64,000 nt of DNA. Origin: Ignavibacteria bacterium. Lineage in GTDB: Bacteria; Bacteroidota; Ignavibacteria; Kapaibacteriales; UBA4661. Shown here in pieces: positions 10,995-20,664 of the stretch (its first letter is position 1; each line of letters starts with the position of its first letter). The position numbers were made by a program, and so were the translations under genes. The DNA lies in the NCBI GenBank assembly GCA_947459425.1, contig CANHDJ010000005.1, forward strand, positions 1-64,000, in the 5' to 3' direction. The notes under the pieces were generated by a model. It had not been told where the DNA came from, made no database searches, and was given only the letters and a program-made list of their open reading frames with translations.

Positions 10995-11996
10995 CTACGC
11001 CAAAACCCGCGCCACATCAACCGAAACATCAAGTTCCGCCGTTGCTGCGCTTAACATCACGCCTTTGAGCGGCGCAACGTCGGCGTAATCGCGCCCCCAG
11101 CCAACGGTTAAATGCTGGTTGCGGACAAGATGATTATTCGTCGGGTCGAACTCGACCCAGCCCAGCGACGGCTCAAAGACTGCTATCCAAGCGTGTGAGG
11201 CATCCGCACCGACAAGGCGCTCTTTGCCTTCGGGGGGAATTGTTTCGATATAACCGCTCACATACCGCGCCGCTAATCCCAATGAACGCAAGCATCCAAG
11301 CGCTAGATGGGCAAAATCTTGGCACACACCTTTTCGCTCGCGCAGCACCGTTGCAATCGGCGTACTGATGGTCGTAAAGCCGGGAACATACTTAAAATCA
11401 GCATGAATACGCCGCACAAAATCACGCACGGCTTCCAAAAGCGGTCGCCCGGGCGCAAACGATGGCAAAGCGTAATCGCGTAATTCCGCCGAAATACCCG
11501 CAAATGCCGATGGAAACACGTATTGCGCCGCATCCAGCACCATTGCAGACGTATTCGTATCCACCACCAGCCCAATAAGCGGGAATTGCATCATTTCGGC
11601 AACCCGCTCCCACGCTTCGCTAGAGGACAAAAAATCATCACTAACGGGCGCATAACACAGCCGCTCAATGACGCTTGATGCCGTCACGGTCAAGGTCTCA
11701 TGCGGCTTTTGGAGTGCAAAATAGAGAACTTCATTACCGAAAAAATCAACGTGGGTGCGCTCGTCGTCGGGACGAGGCAGAATTTGCAGGGAACTGGTGA
11801 TGCAGCGCTGCTCTAAAAGCGGCGTAGAATAGGAGCGCGGCGTAAGCAACGCCTCATTCTGGCAAACGTTCACGGTTCCTTGATAGGTGTATTCGGTCAG
11901 ATGCACAATGCGAAAGCGCTGCGAGGAAATAGATGCCCCAAACGCTGTGTGCGGGTCGGTCAAATCAGGCTGTATGAGTGTTTCTTGTGTGTTCAT
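10995..11996 (-). CDS. transglutaminase-family protein (bacterial N-terminal region plus transglutaminase core)
   Basis: FRIVHLTEYTYQGTVNVCQNEALLTPR; GVCQDFAHLALGCLRSLGLAARYVSGYIET; DASHAWIAVFEPSLGWVEFDPTNN. Confidence 0.92.
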   Translation of the reverse strand: MNTQETLIQPDLTDPHTAFGASISSQRFRIVHLTEYTYQGTVNVCQNEALLTPRSYSTPLLEQRCITSSLQILPRPDDERTHVDFFGNEVLYFALQKPHETLTVTASSVIERLCYAPVSDDFLSSSEAWERVAEMMQFPLIGLVVDTNTSAMVLDAAQYVFPSAFAGISAELRDYALPSFAPGRPLLEAVRDFVRRIHADFKYVPGFTTISTPIATVLRERKGVCQDFAHLALGCLRSLGLAARYVSGYIETIPPEGKERLVGADASHAWIAVFEPSLGWVEFDPTNNHLVRNQHLTVGWGRDYADVAPLKGVMLSAATAELDVSVDVARVLA

Positions 11997-12125
11997 AGCA
12001 GTAAAGCAGATGGGCGGAATTGATGGACAACCAAACTATACGGAATATGAGTGAAGTATGTTTTTATGCGGCTTCTACGATTCATTCCTTGTATGTTATC
12101 CCTTCCTTATTGTTTTTCCTCGCGC

Positions 12126-13277
12126 CTACACCGTAATCTTCCTTCTCCGCGCCAAAACTGCCCTCACGCCTGTAACAGTGCTTCCTTCAGGCGATTCCTC
12201 CACCCAATATGCTTGGTCATACAAATTCACCGTTGGGCAGATATGATAGGGTACGCCATAGAGTGCGTCGCCAACCTGCAATCGCTCCCAAAGCGCATTG
12301 TTGCTGATGCGGATGACGCTGTGTTCTTCGCTTTGTCTCAAAAGCTCATAGCTTTCGAGGTTCAAAAAACGAATGCGTTTCTCAATCGGATTTTCCGCAG
12401 CCACGGCTTTGTGTCCCATATCTACCGAAATTAAGCCCTGAAGCGGTTTTGAGATGATGCGCGTCAGAACAAGTCCAGCGTATTCGTACTCCTGTTCTGG
12501 CAAAATTTCAGCGTAGCCCCAATCCCACAGTACGCACGTTCCCGGGCTGCGAAACCGCTCCCAATGGGCGCTGTGAACCGAAAATGCCGGAGTGCCGCCC
12601 GCAATCACCATCGGCGGCGTGCCATGCCAAGCCGTGATTTCTTTGCAGAGCGTCTCAACATCGTGGAAGCCTGATTCTATCGTGCTTTTGCGCTCCTCAA
12701 AATTTTCTTGACGAATATGTCCGTCGTAGGCGTGCAAGCCGTGAAGTCGCAGGTGGGGCAGCGCGGCAATATGCTTGTACAACGCAAGAGTGCTTGCGCC
12801 GAGCGGTGTGCCGGAACGATTCATACCGTTATTCACATCCAAAAGCACGTCGCTATTTGCCTCGTGCGCCGCAAAAAAATCACTGTGTTGCTGTGCTGTG
12901 TGGGCGTTGTCGAGTAGTGAAGCAAAAAACACGTCGGGGTATTGTTGCTTGAGAGCAAGCAGTCGTGCGGTTTTTGGGGGAACAAGTTGGTGCGCAATCA
13001 CCACATATTTCGCCCCCGTCATCGCCAGCATTTCTGCCTCGGCAATCGTCGCACACTTGAAGCGCGAAATGCCCGCTTGTAGCATCATTTCGACAACGGC
13101 GGGCGTTTTATTGGTCTTGATGTGCGGTATCAGACGCTCTGTTCCATGCGAACGCTCAATCATTCGTGCGATATTGCACCGCACTCTGTCCGCGTACATT
13201 AACAGCGAGGGAGAATCAAGTGTGTCAACGTTTTGGATGGTGTACCAATCGGAAGTTGCCTCTGGAGTAGTCATCAT
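12126..13277 (-). CDS. D-threonine aldolase / alanine racemase-fold PLP enzyme
   Basis: TLDSPSLLMYADRVRCNIARMI...PHIKTNKTPAVVEMMLQAGISRFKCATIAEAEMLA. Confidence 0.88.
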   Translation of the reverse strand: MMTTPEATSDWYTIQNVDTLDSPSLLMYADRVRCNIARMIERSHGTERLIPHIKTNKTPAVVEMMLQAGISRFKCATIAEAEMLAMTGAKYVVIAHQLVPPKTARLLALKQQYPDVFFASLLDNAHTAQQHSDFFAAHEANSDVLLDVNNGMNRSGTPLGASTLALYKHIAALPHLRLHGLHAYDGHIRQENFEERKSTIESGFHDVETLCKEITAWHGTPPMVIAGGTPAFSVHSAHWERFRSPGTCVLWDWGYAEILPEQEYEYAGLVLTRIISKPLQGLISVDMGHKAVAAENPIEKRIRFLNLESYELLRQSEEHSVIRISNNALWERLQVGDALYGVPYHICPTVNLYDQAYWVEESPEGSTVTGVRAVLARRRKITV

Positions 13278-13789
13278 TATTGAATGTCTGCGTGAAAAAT
13301 ATCTTCAACCTTGAGCGGCTCGCGCAAAAAACGATTCGTCAATACTTCCCCTTCATGCCGCACAAAACGTCGCTCTTTCGTGCAAACAGTGATGCTCTCG
13401 TTTGCCGGCTCGACAATCCAACATTCTTCCACGCCGCTTTCCAACATACCTTGGCACTTTTTGACCATTGCGCCGATGGTTTGTCCGGGGCTGATAATTT
13501 CAATGGCTAGTAAGGGCGGCAATGAATCCGCCGCTGCATTCGCAAAGAGGCTTTTTGGTGTTAGATGATACAGGCTCACGTCTGGCGTGTAACGCTGAGT
13601 TAGCCCTTGAAAGGTAACAGGCGGGCTAGCCTGATACTCCGCTTTGAGCAATGTTCTGAGCAGCAATAATATCTGCAACTGTAAATAACCGTGCATTCGT
13701 GTTGGCATTTCGTCGTCCTCCTCTTCTTCGGCAAGTGATATTTCATGTTCCAGCTCAAGAACATCGTCGTCATATTCTTCGTAAGCCAT
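13277..13789 (-). CDS. Uma2-family putative endonuclease
   Basis: YTPDVSLYHLTPKS, PLLAIEIISPGQT, CWIVEPANESITV (PD-(D/E)XK-like Uma2 pattern). Confidence 0.85.
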   Translation of the reverse strand: MAYEEYDDDVLELEHEISLAEEEEDDEMPTRMHGYLQLQILLLLRTLLKAEYQASPPVTFQGLTQRYTPDVSLYHLTPKSLFANAAADSLPPLLAIEIISPGQTIGAMVKKCQGMLESGVEECWIVEPANESITVCTKERRFVRHEGEVLTNRFLREPLKVEDIFHADIQ

Positions 13790-14010
13790 AGCCGTTCTCC
13801 ATTCTGGTAATGATAATGAGGTTATTAGAAACAGCAATCTACAACCAAAAGCACTTTCCTGCAAGCGCGGAAGAGCGCATATTCAGGCAATCGCATGAGT
13901 TTTTGGGAATGGCTTAAAACCTCAGTATTCCAAACACTGGTTTGCAACCCATTGTTCAGCAGAGCAAGGATTGATGCGGGGTTGAAATTTTCAGGTGACT
14001 GCCCTGCGGT

Positions 14011-15297
14011 TTATCCTTTCACTAATGGAAGACGTTCTCCGCTCCATCCGGGAAAAAGTTTCGCGCTGTCGGCGATACCAAGATGTTTGGCGGAGATTTC
14101 GGCGAAAATAGCACGGAAGTCCGTCGTTACGGGGACATCACGCCCATCGGCGAGGTTTTCCGGCGCAAGAAGTGGCAAATTGCCATGCACCTTGCCACCA
14201 TCCAGATGATTGCCCAAAACAAACAAACACGAACCACGACCATGATCCGTTCCGCCGGAGCCATTCTCGCGGACAGTGCGCCCAAATTCGGTCATCGTCA
14301 TGAGAACAACATCGCTTTGGTGCGCTTCAATATCGCGCCAAAATGCGTCAATCGCGTCGGCTAAATCCTGCGCTCTTCGTGCAAATACGCCTGCGACAGT
14401 GCCTTGTTGCACGTGCGTATCCCATCCGCCCGATTCGGCAAAGGCGATTTCCAAGCCAACATTGGCTTTGATAAGTTGCGCGATTTGCTTCAAACTCTCG
14501 CCAAGCGGCGAAGTTGGATAATTCACCCCTTTTGCAGGTGTATAACTTTTGAGGTTTGCCTCGGATAAAATTTTCATTGCATCAAAACTCTCTTGCCCCG
14601 CCCCGCGCAAGATTTTCTGCGATGTTTGTTCGTACAGCGCCTCAAATCCCTTGCCGGAACTATTTGCCAGCGCCAGTGTTGATGCGCTATTCCCGCCGCC
14701 ACCAACCCGTACACCAAAATCCTCCAAACGAGCAATAGCCAACGCCGGAGCGTCGCCATAGAGCGAGCGGGGCATAGCGGAGGTCATCGCAACGCTGCTA
14801 AAGGGCGTAATGTCTGCTTTTGAGGCACTGTGCAGAAGGCTACTGGCGCGGTTAAGCCAGCCGGAGGGCGTACCTTTGCGGTCGGGAGTACCGGTCTCCA
14901 TGTAATCTTGTGCGTCAAAATGGGAGCGCGTCGTGTTCGGCGAACCCATGCCATGCACGATTGCCAGCCGTTGTTCGCGGTACAGACGCTCCAAAGCACC
15001 AAGTGAAGGGTGCAGCGCGAATTTACCATCAAGGTCAATCAACTGCCCTTTATTTTTGCCGATGCTCATTGCCAGACGAGGACGCGATGTTGCCAGATGA
15101 GGGTCAGCGAAGGGCGTAACAGCCATCAAACCATCCATAGCGCCGCGTTGGAAGATAGTGACGAGTGTTTTTCGGCTTTTGAACGGGGTCTGTGTGACCG
15201 AGGCAGCCGCACGGGTCAGAAAAAGCGGCGTTCCCGCCGTTCCAAGTGCAACAACCGCCATGCCGCTTGATTTCAGGAATGTTCGTCGGTTTATCAT
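14011..15297 (-). CDS. DUF1501-domain protein with Tat-like signal
   Basis: MINRRTFLKSSGMAVVALGTAG; ESGGWDTHVQQG; TMTEFGRTVRENGSGGTDHGRGSCLFVLG. Confidence 0.92.
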   Translation of the reverse strand: MINRRTFLKSSGMAVVALGTAGTPLFLTRAAASVTQTPFKSRKTLVTIFQRGAMDGLMAVTPFADPHLATSRPRLAMSIGKNKGQLIDLDGKFALHPSLGALERLYREQRLAIVHGMGSPNTTRSHFDAQDYMETGTPDRKGTPSGWLNRASSLLHSASKADITPFSSVAMTSAMPRSLYGDAPALAIARLEDFGVRVGGGGNSASTLALANSSGKGFEALYEQTSQKILRGAGQESFDAMKILSEANLKSYTPAKGVNYPTSPLGESLKQIAQLIKANVGLEIAFAESGGWDTHVQQGTVAGVFARRAQDLADAIDAFWRDIEAHQSDVVLMTMTEFGRTVRENGSGGTDHGRGSCLFVLGNHLDGGKVHGNLPLLAPENLADGRDVPVTTDFRAIFAEISAKHLGIADSAKLFPGWSGERLPLVKG

Positions 15298-15397
15298 GGT
15301 TCAATCTCCGTTGGATGGTTAATCTGTTTTTTCGTTAGACACGGTACCACGCCGAAAGATTCATCGCAAAGGAAGATACTCGTTTTTGAGGTGTTGA

Positions 15398-15434
15398 CAA
15401 AAAAAACCGCTTTGGCAGATAGTCCAAGAGCGGT
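15398..15434 (-). terminator. terminator downstream of the small membrane protein gene
   Basis: Minus strand ACCGCTCTTGG-loop-CCAAAGCGGT followed by T8. Confidence 0.75.
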
Positions 15435-15459
15435 AGTGCGAGGCATAGACGAAATTGTA

Positions 15460-15630
15460 TTAGACGGAGGACAAGGAAAACGTCACCCAGACCAGTAAAA
15501 ATGCCGTCAGAAGAATCAATCCTACGGCAAAGTGCGATTGTAAGCGCTGTCGGGGCGGCGGCATCGGCTCGTGATAGCCTTTGGGGGCAAGCGGCTGTTG
15601 TTCGGCAGTATCGGCAAGAGTTGGTATCAT
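15460..15630 (-). CDS. small single-TM membrane protein, 56 aa
   Basis: MIPTLADTAEQQPLAPKGYHEPMPPPRQRLQSHFAVGLILLTAFLLVWVTFSLSSV; GGAG Shine-Dalgarno 7 nt before ATG and its own terminator. Confidence 0.65.
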   Translation of the reverse strand: MIPTLADTAEQQPLAPKGYHEPMPPPRQRLQSHFAVGLILLTAFLLVWVTFSLSSV

Positions 15631-15847
15631 GGTGAATCTCCAAGAATCATGCGTTTTGAGGCATTGAATTACTCTGTTTACCAATGGTTTTGAGTGTGGA
15701 GATACGATAGCAATAAGAGGAAAGTTGCAATAAAAAAAACATGATGCTCCTTCTGCTTGATACGAAAAAAATATTGGTACATCGTGCGGGAATGACGTAT
15801 TTTCAGGGTGTTCACTGCTCATTTTTCCTTTTCTTTGAGAACATTCT

Positions 15848-16627
15848 ATGTCCGAAATACTTGTACCTGCAAACACCACAGAACCTCATATTTCCTCGCT
15901 CCATACGGAACATTTGGTCAAAATCTACAAACAACGAAAAGTTGTACAGGGCGTGTCCCTGTCGGTCAAACAAGGTGAAGTCGTGGGGCTTCTGGGACCA
16001 AACGGGGCGGGCAAAACGACCTCATTTTACATGATTGTTGGCGTGGTGCGCCCAAGCGAGGGAAAGGTCTTTTTGGACGACACCGACATTACCAAAGTGC
16101 CAATGTACAAGCGGGCGCGGCTGGGATTGGGTTATTTGCCCCAAGAGGCATCGGTTTTTCGCAAAATGACGGTCGAAGAAAATATTTTGGCGGTATTGGA
16201 GTTACAAAACCTCAAAAAATCGGAGCGAAAGGAGCGATTGGAGCAGCTTTTGGAGGATTTAAGTATTACCCATATTCGCAAAAGCAAAGGTTTTATGCTC
16301 TCCGGCGGAGAACGTCGCCGTTGCGAAATAGCACGTGCGCTCTCAACAAACCCCAAGTTTATCTTGCTTGATGAGCCTTTTGCGGGCATTGACCCGATTG
16401 CGGTGGAGGAAATTATCGGTATTGTGCGATCGCTCCGGCATCGTGGTATTGGAGTGCTGATAACCGACCACAATGTTCACGAAACGCTCTCCATTACTGA
16501 CCGCGCATATATTTTGATTGATGGCAATGTTTTTTATTCCGGCACTGCCGAATCTATTGCCGAGAACGAGGAAGTCCGTCGGCGCTATTTGGGTGCGACC
16601 TTTAAGCTGGAGCGATATGGCGAATAG
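15848..16627 (+). CDS. lptB: LPS export ABC transporter ATP-binding protein LptB
   Basis: [65 protein letters not shown]. Confidence 0.95.
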   Translation: MSEILVPANTTEPHISSLHTEHLVKIYKQRKVVQGVSLSVKQGEVVGLLGPNGAGKTTSFYMIVGVVRPSEGKVFLDDTDITKVPMYKRARLGLGYLPQEASVFRKMTVEENILAVLELQNLKKSERKERLEQLLEDLSITHIRKSKGFMLSGGERRRCEIARALSTNPKFILLDEPFAGIDPIAVEEIIGIVRSLRHRGIGVLITDHNVHETLSITDRAYILIDGNVFYSGTAESIAENEEVRRRYLGATFKLERYGE

Positions 16628-16645
16628 CGGACAAAACGGGCGTTC

Positions 16646-17947
16646 TCAGGGAAATGCAACCGTACCGACTTCCATAAATTTTCCTCCGGCAATGCGCCAG
16701 ATAATGTAGGTTCCGTGCGTAACATCGCCTTTTGCATCAAACTCCACCGGACCGCTTGCTCCCTCGTAGTTGATGGCTTTTCCTTGTTTGAGAGCATCTT
16801 TTGCTTTCGCAAATTCCCCAACGTTCACGGTCACGCTTCCTTTACCTGCACGGGAAATGGAGGACATTTGTTTGGCAATCTCGGAGGGCTTTGTCGAAGC
16901 GGCTTTTAATGCGGCCAGGGCAAAGGTGTAAATCGCATCATAGCTTGTGGCAGCGTAGGAATTTGTTGCTTCAACATCCAGTAAATTTGCCAGCGAAATA
17001 TTCGCAAGGTCGGAGGTTTCCGCGCTGCGCTGGCTGAACTCTTTGAACTTTGCAAAAAACGTGTCATAATTTGCATACTTCATCGGGTGAACATATGACA
17101 AACCCTCCATGCCCTCAATCATTGGCAGGTCTGCCGATAGCAAAAAATCGTTGTTGTAGTTGCCATCGCAGCCGAAGATAAACGGTTTGTAGTTTGCCGT
17201 CACATAGCCTTTGGAATCATTCATAATTTTTGCACCATCGTCGTTGTAGCTCACCAGATAAATAGCCGATGGCTTTTGTGCATAGAGCGAATCCAATTTT
17301 GCCTTAAAATTGAACGTATCGTAAGAAGCGACATCGGGATAAGCAATGGAAGCAACAATTTTTCCACCCGCTTTTTGAAATGATTTTGCAAACGAAGCAG
17401 CTAATGCCGATCCGTAGGCGTTGTTAATCGCAATAATTCCAACGGTTTTGTGCTTTTTCTTTTGCAGAAGGTCTGCCGCGACGTGCGCCTGAAATATATC
17501 GGAAGGAATCGTGCGCCAAACCAAATTATTATCAATAACATCGCCAATACGCGGAGAAGACGATGCCGCCGTCATCAGCATCACACCTTTGGAAACGGCT
17601 ATTTGTGCAGCACGGAGCGTATTACCGGAGCCACTCCCCGAAATAATGCACGTCGCCCCGGCAGCAATGAGCCGATAGATGGTACTATCCATACTTTGCG
17701 GGTCTTTAGCGTTACCGTATTCGACTTGCATAGCAAGATTTTTTCCATTGATTCCCCCGGCAGCATTGATTTCTTCCACTGCCATACGCATACTGCGTAC
17801 CGACGACACGCCCGACGGCGTTGCTGCGCCCATTGAAATACCAATTAGAACAGTATTTGCCGCAGTAGTTTGTGCCGTGCTGAAGGAAACGGACAAATAA
17901 GAGATGATAAGCGTACTTATCGTAAGGTAATAGTGTGAAAAGCGCAT
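16646..17947 (-). CDS. branched-chain amino acid-type ABC transporter substrate-binding protein
   Basis: Signal peptide at 17947; IGISMGAATPSGVSSVRSMRMAVEEINAAGGINGKNLAMQVEYGNAKDP periplasmic binding protein pattern. Confidence 0.88.
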   Translation of the reverse strand: MRFSHYYLTISTLIISYLSVSFSTAQTTAANTVLIGISMGAATPSGVSSVRSMRMAVEEINAAGGINGKNLAMQVEYGNAKDPQSMDSTIYRLIAAGATCIISGSGSGNTLRAAQIAVSKGVMLMTAASSSPRIGDVIDNNLVWRTIPSDIFQAHVAADLLQKKKHKTVGIIAINNAYGSALAASFAKSFQKAGGKIVASIAYPDVASYDTFNFKAKLDSLYAQKPSAIYLVSYNDDGAKIMNDSKGYVTANYKPFIFGCDGNYNNDFLLSADLPMIEGMEGLSYVHPMKYANYDTFFAKFKEFSQRSAETSDLANISLANLLDVEATNSYAATSYDAIYTFALAALKAASTKPSEIAKQMSSISRAGKGSVTVNVGEFAKAKDALKQGKAINYEGASGPVEFDAKGDVTHGTYIIWRIAGGKFMEVGTVAFP

Positions 17948-17991
17948 GATAACTGAGGGAAAAATGAAGAAATACATCATCGTACAAACAA

Positions 17992-18031
17992 CAAGAGGAT
18001 ATTGCGGATAAACGCAATACCCTCTTGGAGT
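17992..18031 (-). terminator. stem-loop after the PorQ-like gene
   Basis: CAAGAGGGTATTGCG-6 nt-CGCAATATCCTCTTG with a T-rich tail on the minus strand. Confidence 0.7.
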
Positions 18032-18055
18032 AAACATACAAAAAAACAGGTTGGT

Positions 18056-19075
18056 TTACAAGCGAACATTCAACGACACGCGGTGGACATCGCCCGGCAT
18101 ACCCAACGCCATCAGCGCATAATCAATCGAAAATTTTTCGAGAACGACACCAACCCCACCCGAAAAACCCGCCAAACGTGGTTGCGCATCCGCCGCAATC
18201 TCGCGTCGGCGCTGATTGTCGTAACCAAGACGCACCCGCACCGCGCTGCCAAAATAAAACTCCCCACCAATCGCAAAATTGAGAAAACGGTCGGTAAAAA
18301 CGGGAACATTGTCGGCAAGCCGCGTCAGCGTAAGATTCAGCAAGAGTGGGAGTCCTCGCAGACGATGATTGACACCCAAGCGTACATCCAGAGGCAGTGC
18401 TTCCTGTGCGCCTTTCACCGTTGCGACCTGCACCCCGGCATTCAATACGGAAAGTCCGATATTCGTATTTGCCTTCGGAATTCGATAGAGCATTCCTGCG
18501 TCCACCGCCACAGCGCCTGCCGATACGTTATCCAGCCTATTGTTCACATATTTTACGGCAACGCCATAGAACCAATTAGAATCCAGTTCGTTTGCATAGC
18601 CGAGCGAAATCGCTATATCGCCTCCACCAAAAGAAGCGCCAGAGACCGTGCCATTGCGGTCGAGGCGCTGAAATGAGCCATAATTCACATAATTCACCCC
18701 CAACGCAACCGAGCCTTTTGCGGCTGGGGAGCTAGACTGTACGCCAAGTGTTTGGAGCGATGTGTTATAAACAACAAAGCCCGAATTGATGTCCTGCACG
18801 TGCTTGAAGAATGTTACACTCAGTTGGTTGTCCTCTGCCGAAGCAATTCCGGCGGGATTGTAGAAGAGCGAAACGGGGTCGTCGTGGATAGCCACAAACG
18901 AACCAGCAAGAGCAGCAGCACGGGCGCTGGCATCATTGCGCAAAAACGAGTATAAACCACGTTGGGCAAACAGAGAGGAACCAAAGCATCCCCAAAAACA
19001 AACGGCAAGCAGCACCAAAACGAACTTCTCGCCATTGCGAGAAAATATGCGGGTATTCAACATGAAACCATCCAA
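18056..19075 (-). CDS. porQ: PorQ-like (PorV/PorQ family) outer membrane protein associated with type IX secretion
   Basis: YSFLRNDASARAAALAGSFVAIHDDPVSLFYNPAGIA plus C-terminal barrel pattern. Confidence 0.75.
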   Translation of the reverse strand: MDGFMLNTRIFSRNGEKFVLVLLAVCFWGCFGSSLFAQRGLYSFLRNDASARAAALAGSFVAIHDDPVSLFYNPAGIASAEDNQLSVTFFKHVQDINSGFVVYNTSLQTLGVQSSSPAAKGSVALGVNYVNYGSFQRLDRNGTVSGASFGGGDIAISLGYANELDSNWFYGVAVKYVNNRLDNVSAGAVAVDAGMLYRIPKANTNIGLSVLNAGVQVATVKGAQEALPLDVRLGVNHRLRGLPLLLNLTLTRLADNVPVFTDRFLNFAIGGEFYFGSAVRVRLGYDNQRRREIAADAQPRLAGFSGGVGVVLEKFSIDYALMALGMPGDVHRVSLNVRL

Positions 19076-19223
19076 AATAATGGAACATTGAGAGATTACG
19101 GAGCAGAATGAGCGTAGAGAAAACGCACAATGTGCTGAGAATCAAGGGTGCATAGACGAAAAGGGAAATGTGATACGAGAATTGTAGGCTCAAGAAGCAT
19201 GAAATCTAACGACGAAGGCAGTA

Positions 19224-20207
19224 TTACTGCGCTTTACGAATATTCGTTGCAAAGGTAGTTTTTCCTTCACTATCAAGAAACTCAATGTACAGACGCGATT
19301 GCGTAACGGCAATATAATGAAATCCGCCGTTAGTAGCGGCAAAAATTGTGTTCGTGCCGTAGCCCGTATCTCGCCCGCTACCGCCGCCGCCAGAGATAAG
19401 GCAATAAAAACGGTCTTCTGGCGCTTTCAAATATTGCAGATCGTGGTCGTGTCCATTCACATACAAATCCACGGTAAACTCGTCCAGAAGCGGCTTAATG
19501 TTCTCAATCATATAATCTTGGTCGCCGTAGCCGCCGTGTGAACGAATCATATGATGCCCGACGACAATTTTCCATCGTGCCTTGGAAACGCTCAATTCGC
19601 CCCGCAACCACGTATTCTGCTTGCGTGTGAAGGCAGTGTCCTTGCGGTTAAGTGGGTCGGTGTCAATCGCAATAATATCCAGCGTCGTTCCGTCTTTTGC
19701 CATTGTGCCGAAACGATAGTAACGGTCGGGCATATTCCAACGTGGATTTTTCTGATGATAATCTATTTGCGCTTGAAAACTGCCCCGGTGGTCGTGGTTG
19801 CCCAAAACCACATACCAAGGCAGCATGAGTTCTGCACATGAATAAATATCCTCAAATTTTGTTTTCCATTGCGGGTCGTCCACCGATGCAACGCCACTGT
19901 TGTAGATATTATCGCCTGTGCTGAGAATAAACATGGGCTTTTCTTTACCAGCTTTAGCGCACATCTGCTCTGCAATGCGCTTTTGCAGCGATGCCCCTGT
20001 TCCCCAATCACCAACAACCAAGAGTCGCACGGCTGAGGAGTCGACAAAGGTTTCAGTTTGAAATGGCGGGACAGGCTTTGCGTTGGCGACGGTTTTCGGT
20101 GCGCTTGAGAGCGACGAAAGCATCATTGGCAGTTTAACATTGCAAGCCGTTATCGACAGGAGAACCGCCCAAAGAAGGAAAAACGCCAAAAGACGATAAT
20201 AGTGCAT
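19224..20207 (-). CDS. metallophosphoesterase, purple-acid-phosphatase-like lipoprotein
   Basis: VVGDWGTGASLQ, STGDNIYNSGV, VLGNHDHRG, VGHHMIRSHG, NGHDHDLQ. Confidence 0.9.
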   Translation of the reverse strand: MHYYRLLAFFLLWAVLLSITACNVKLPMMLSSLSSAPKTVANAKPVPPFQTETFVDSSAVRLLVVGDWGTGASLQKRIAEQMCAKAGKEKPMFILSTGDNIYNSGVASVDDPQWKTKFEDIYSCAELMLPWYVVLGNHDHRGSFQAQIDYHQKNPRWNMPDRYYRFGTMAKDGTTLDIIAIDTDPLNRKDTAFTRKQNTWLRGELSVSKARWKIVVGHHMIRSHGGYGDQDYMIENIKPLLDEFTVDLYVNGHDHDLQYLKAPEDRFYCLISGGGGSGRDTGYGTNTIFAATNGGFHYIAVTQSRLYIEFLDSEGKTTFATNIRKAQ

Positions 20208-20262
20208 TCGTGCCGTGAAGAGTTGATAAGAAAGACGAGGAATAGCCCCAAGAAGCGTATGA

Positions 20263-20619
20263 TTACTGATACCGAACCAAACGCCCACGAAGAACACGGA
20301 TAATCATTTCCGGTCCCGGCGGCGAGGCAAAACGAGCATCAGCTTCACCAATAATCACCGCATTTGCGCCACGCAGCCGCGATTCGTAGATCAGTTGCTG
20401 CTCCATCGCTGGTGTAATCACGGATTCAGTTGTTTCGAGCAGAATTTCACCCATAAACACATACTTCGCTGCGACAATATCTTTTTCCGCATAGACAACA
20501 TCAAGGGTCGGAGTAGGCGGATACATCCTGCCAACGTGATGCAAACGCACGACGGCGCATCCTGTCAGCAAAACAGCCACCACGACAAGTGTTAATGAGG
20601 TTTTGAAAAATCTTTGCAT
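20263..20619 (-). CDS. small lipoprotein
   Basis: MQRFFKTSLTLVVVAVLLTGCAVVR lipobox. Confidence 0.75.
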   Translation of the reverse strand: MQRFFKTSLTLVVVAVLLTGCAVVRLHHVGRMYPPTPTLDVVYAEKDIVAAKYVFMGEILLETTESVITPAMEQQLIYESRLRGANAVIIGEADARFASPPGPEMIIRVLRGRLVRYQ

Positions 20620-20664
20620 TGCGCTGCTGGGAAAATATCAGGTAAATACGCTATCGGAAATCAT

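Noticed and set aside
16425-16436. GCGATCGC octamer (also near 60926), reminiscent of cyanobacterial HIP1
   Set aside because: I noticed only two copies, both inside coding sequence; no sign of enrichment.
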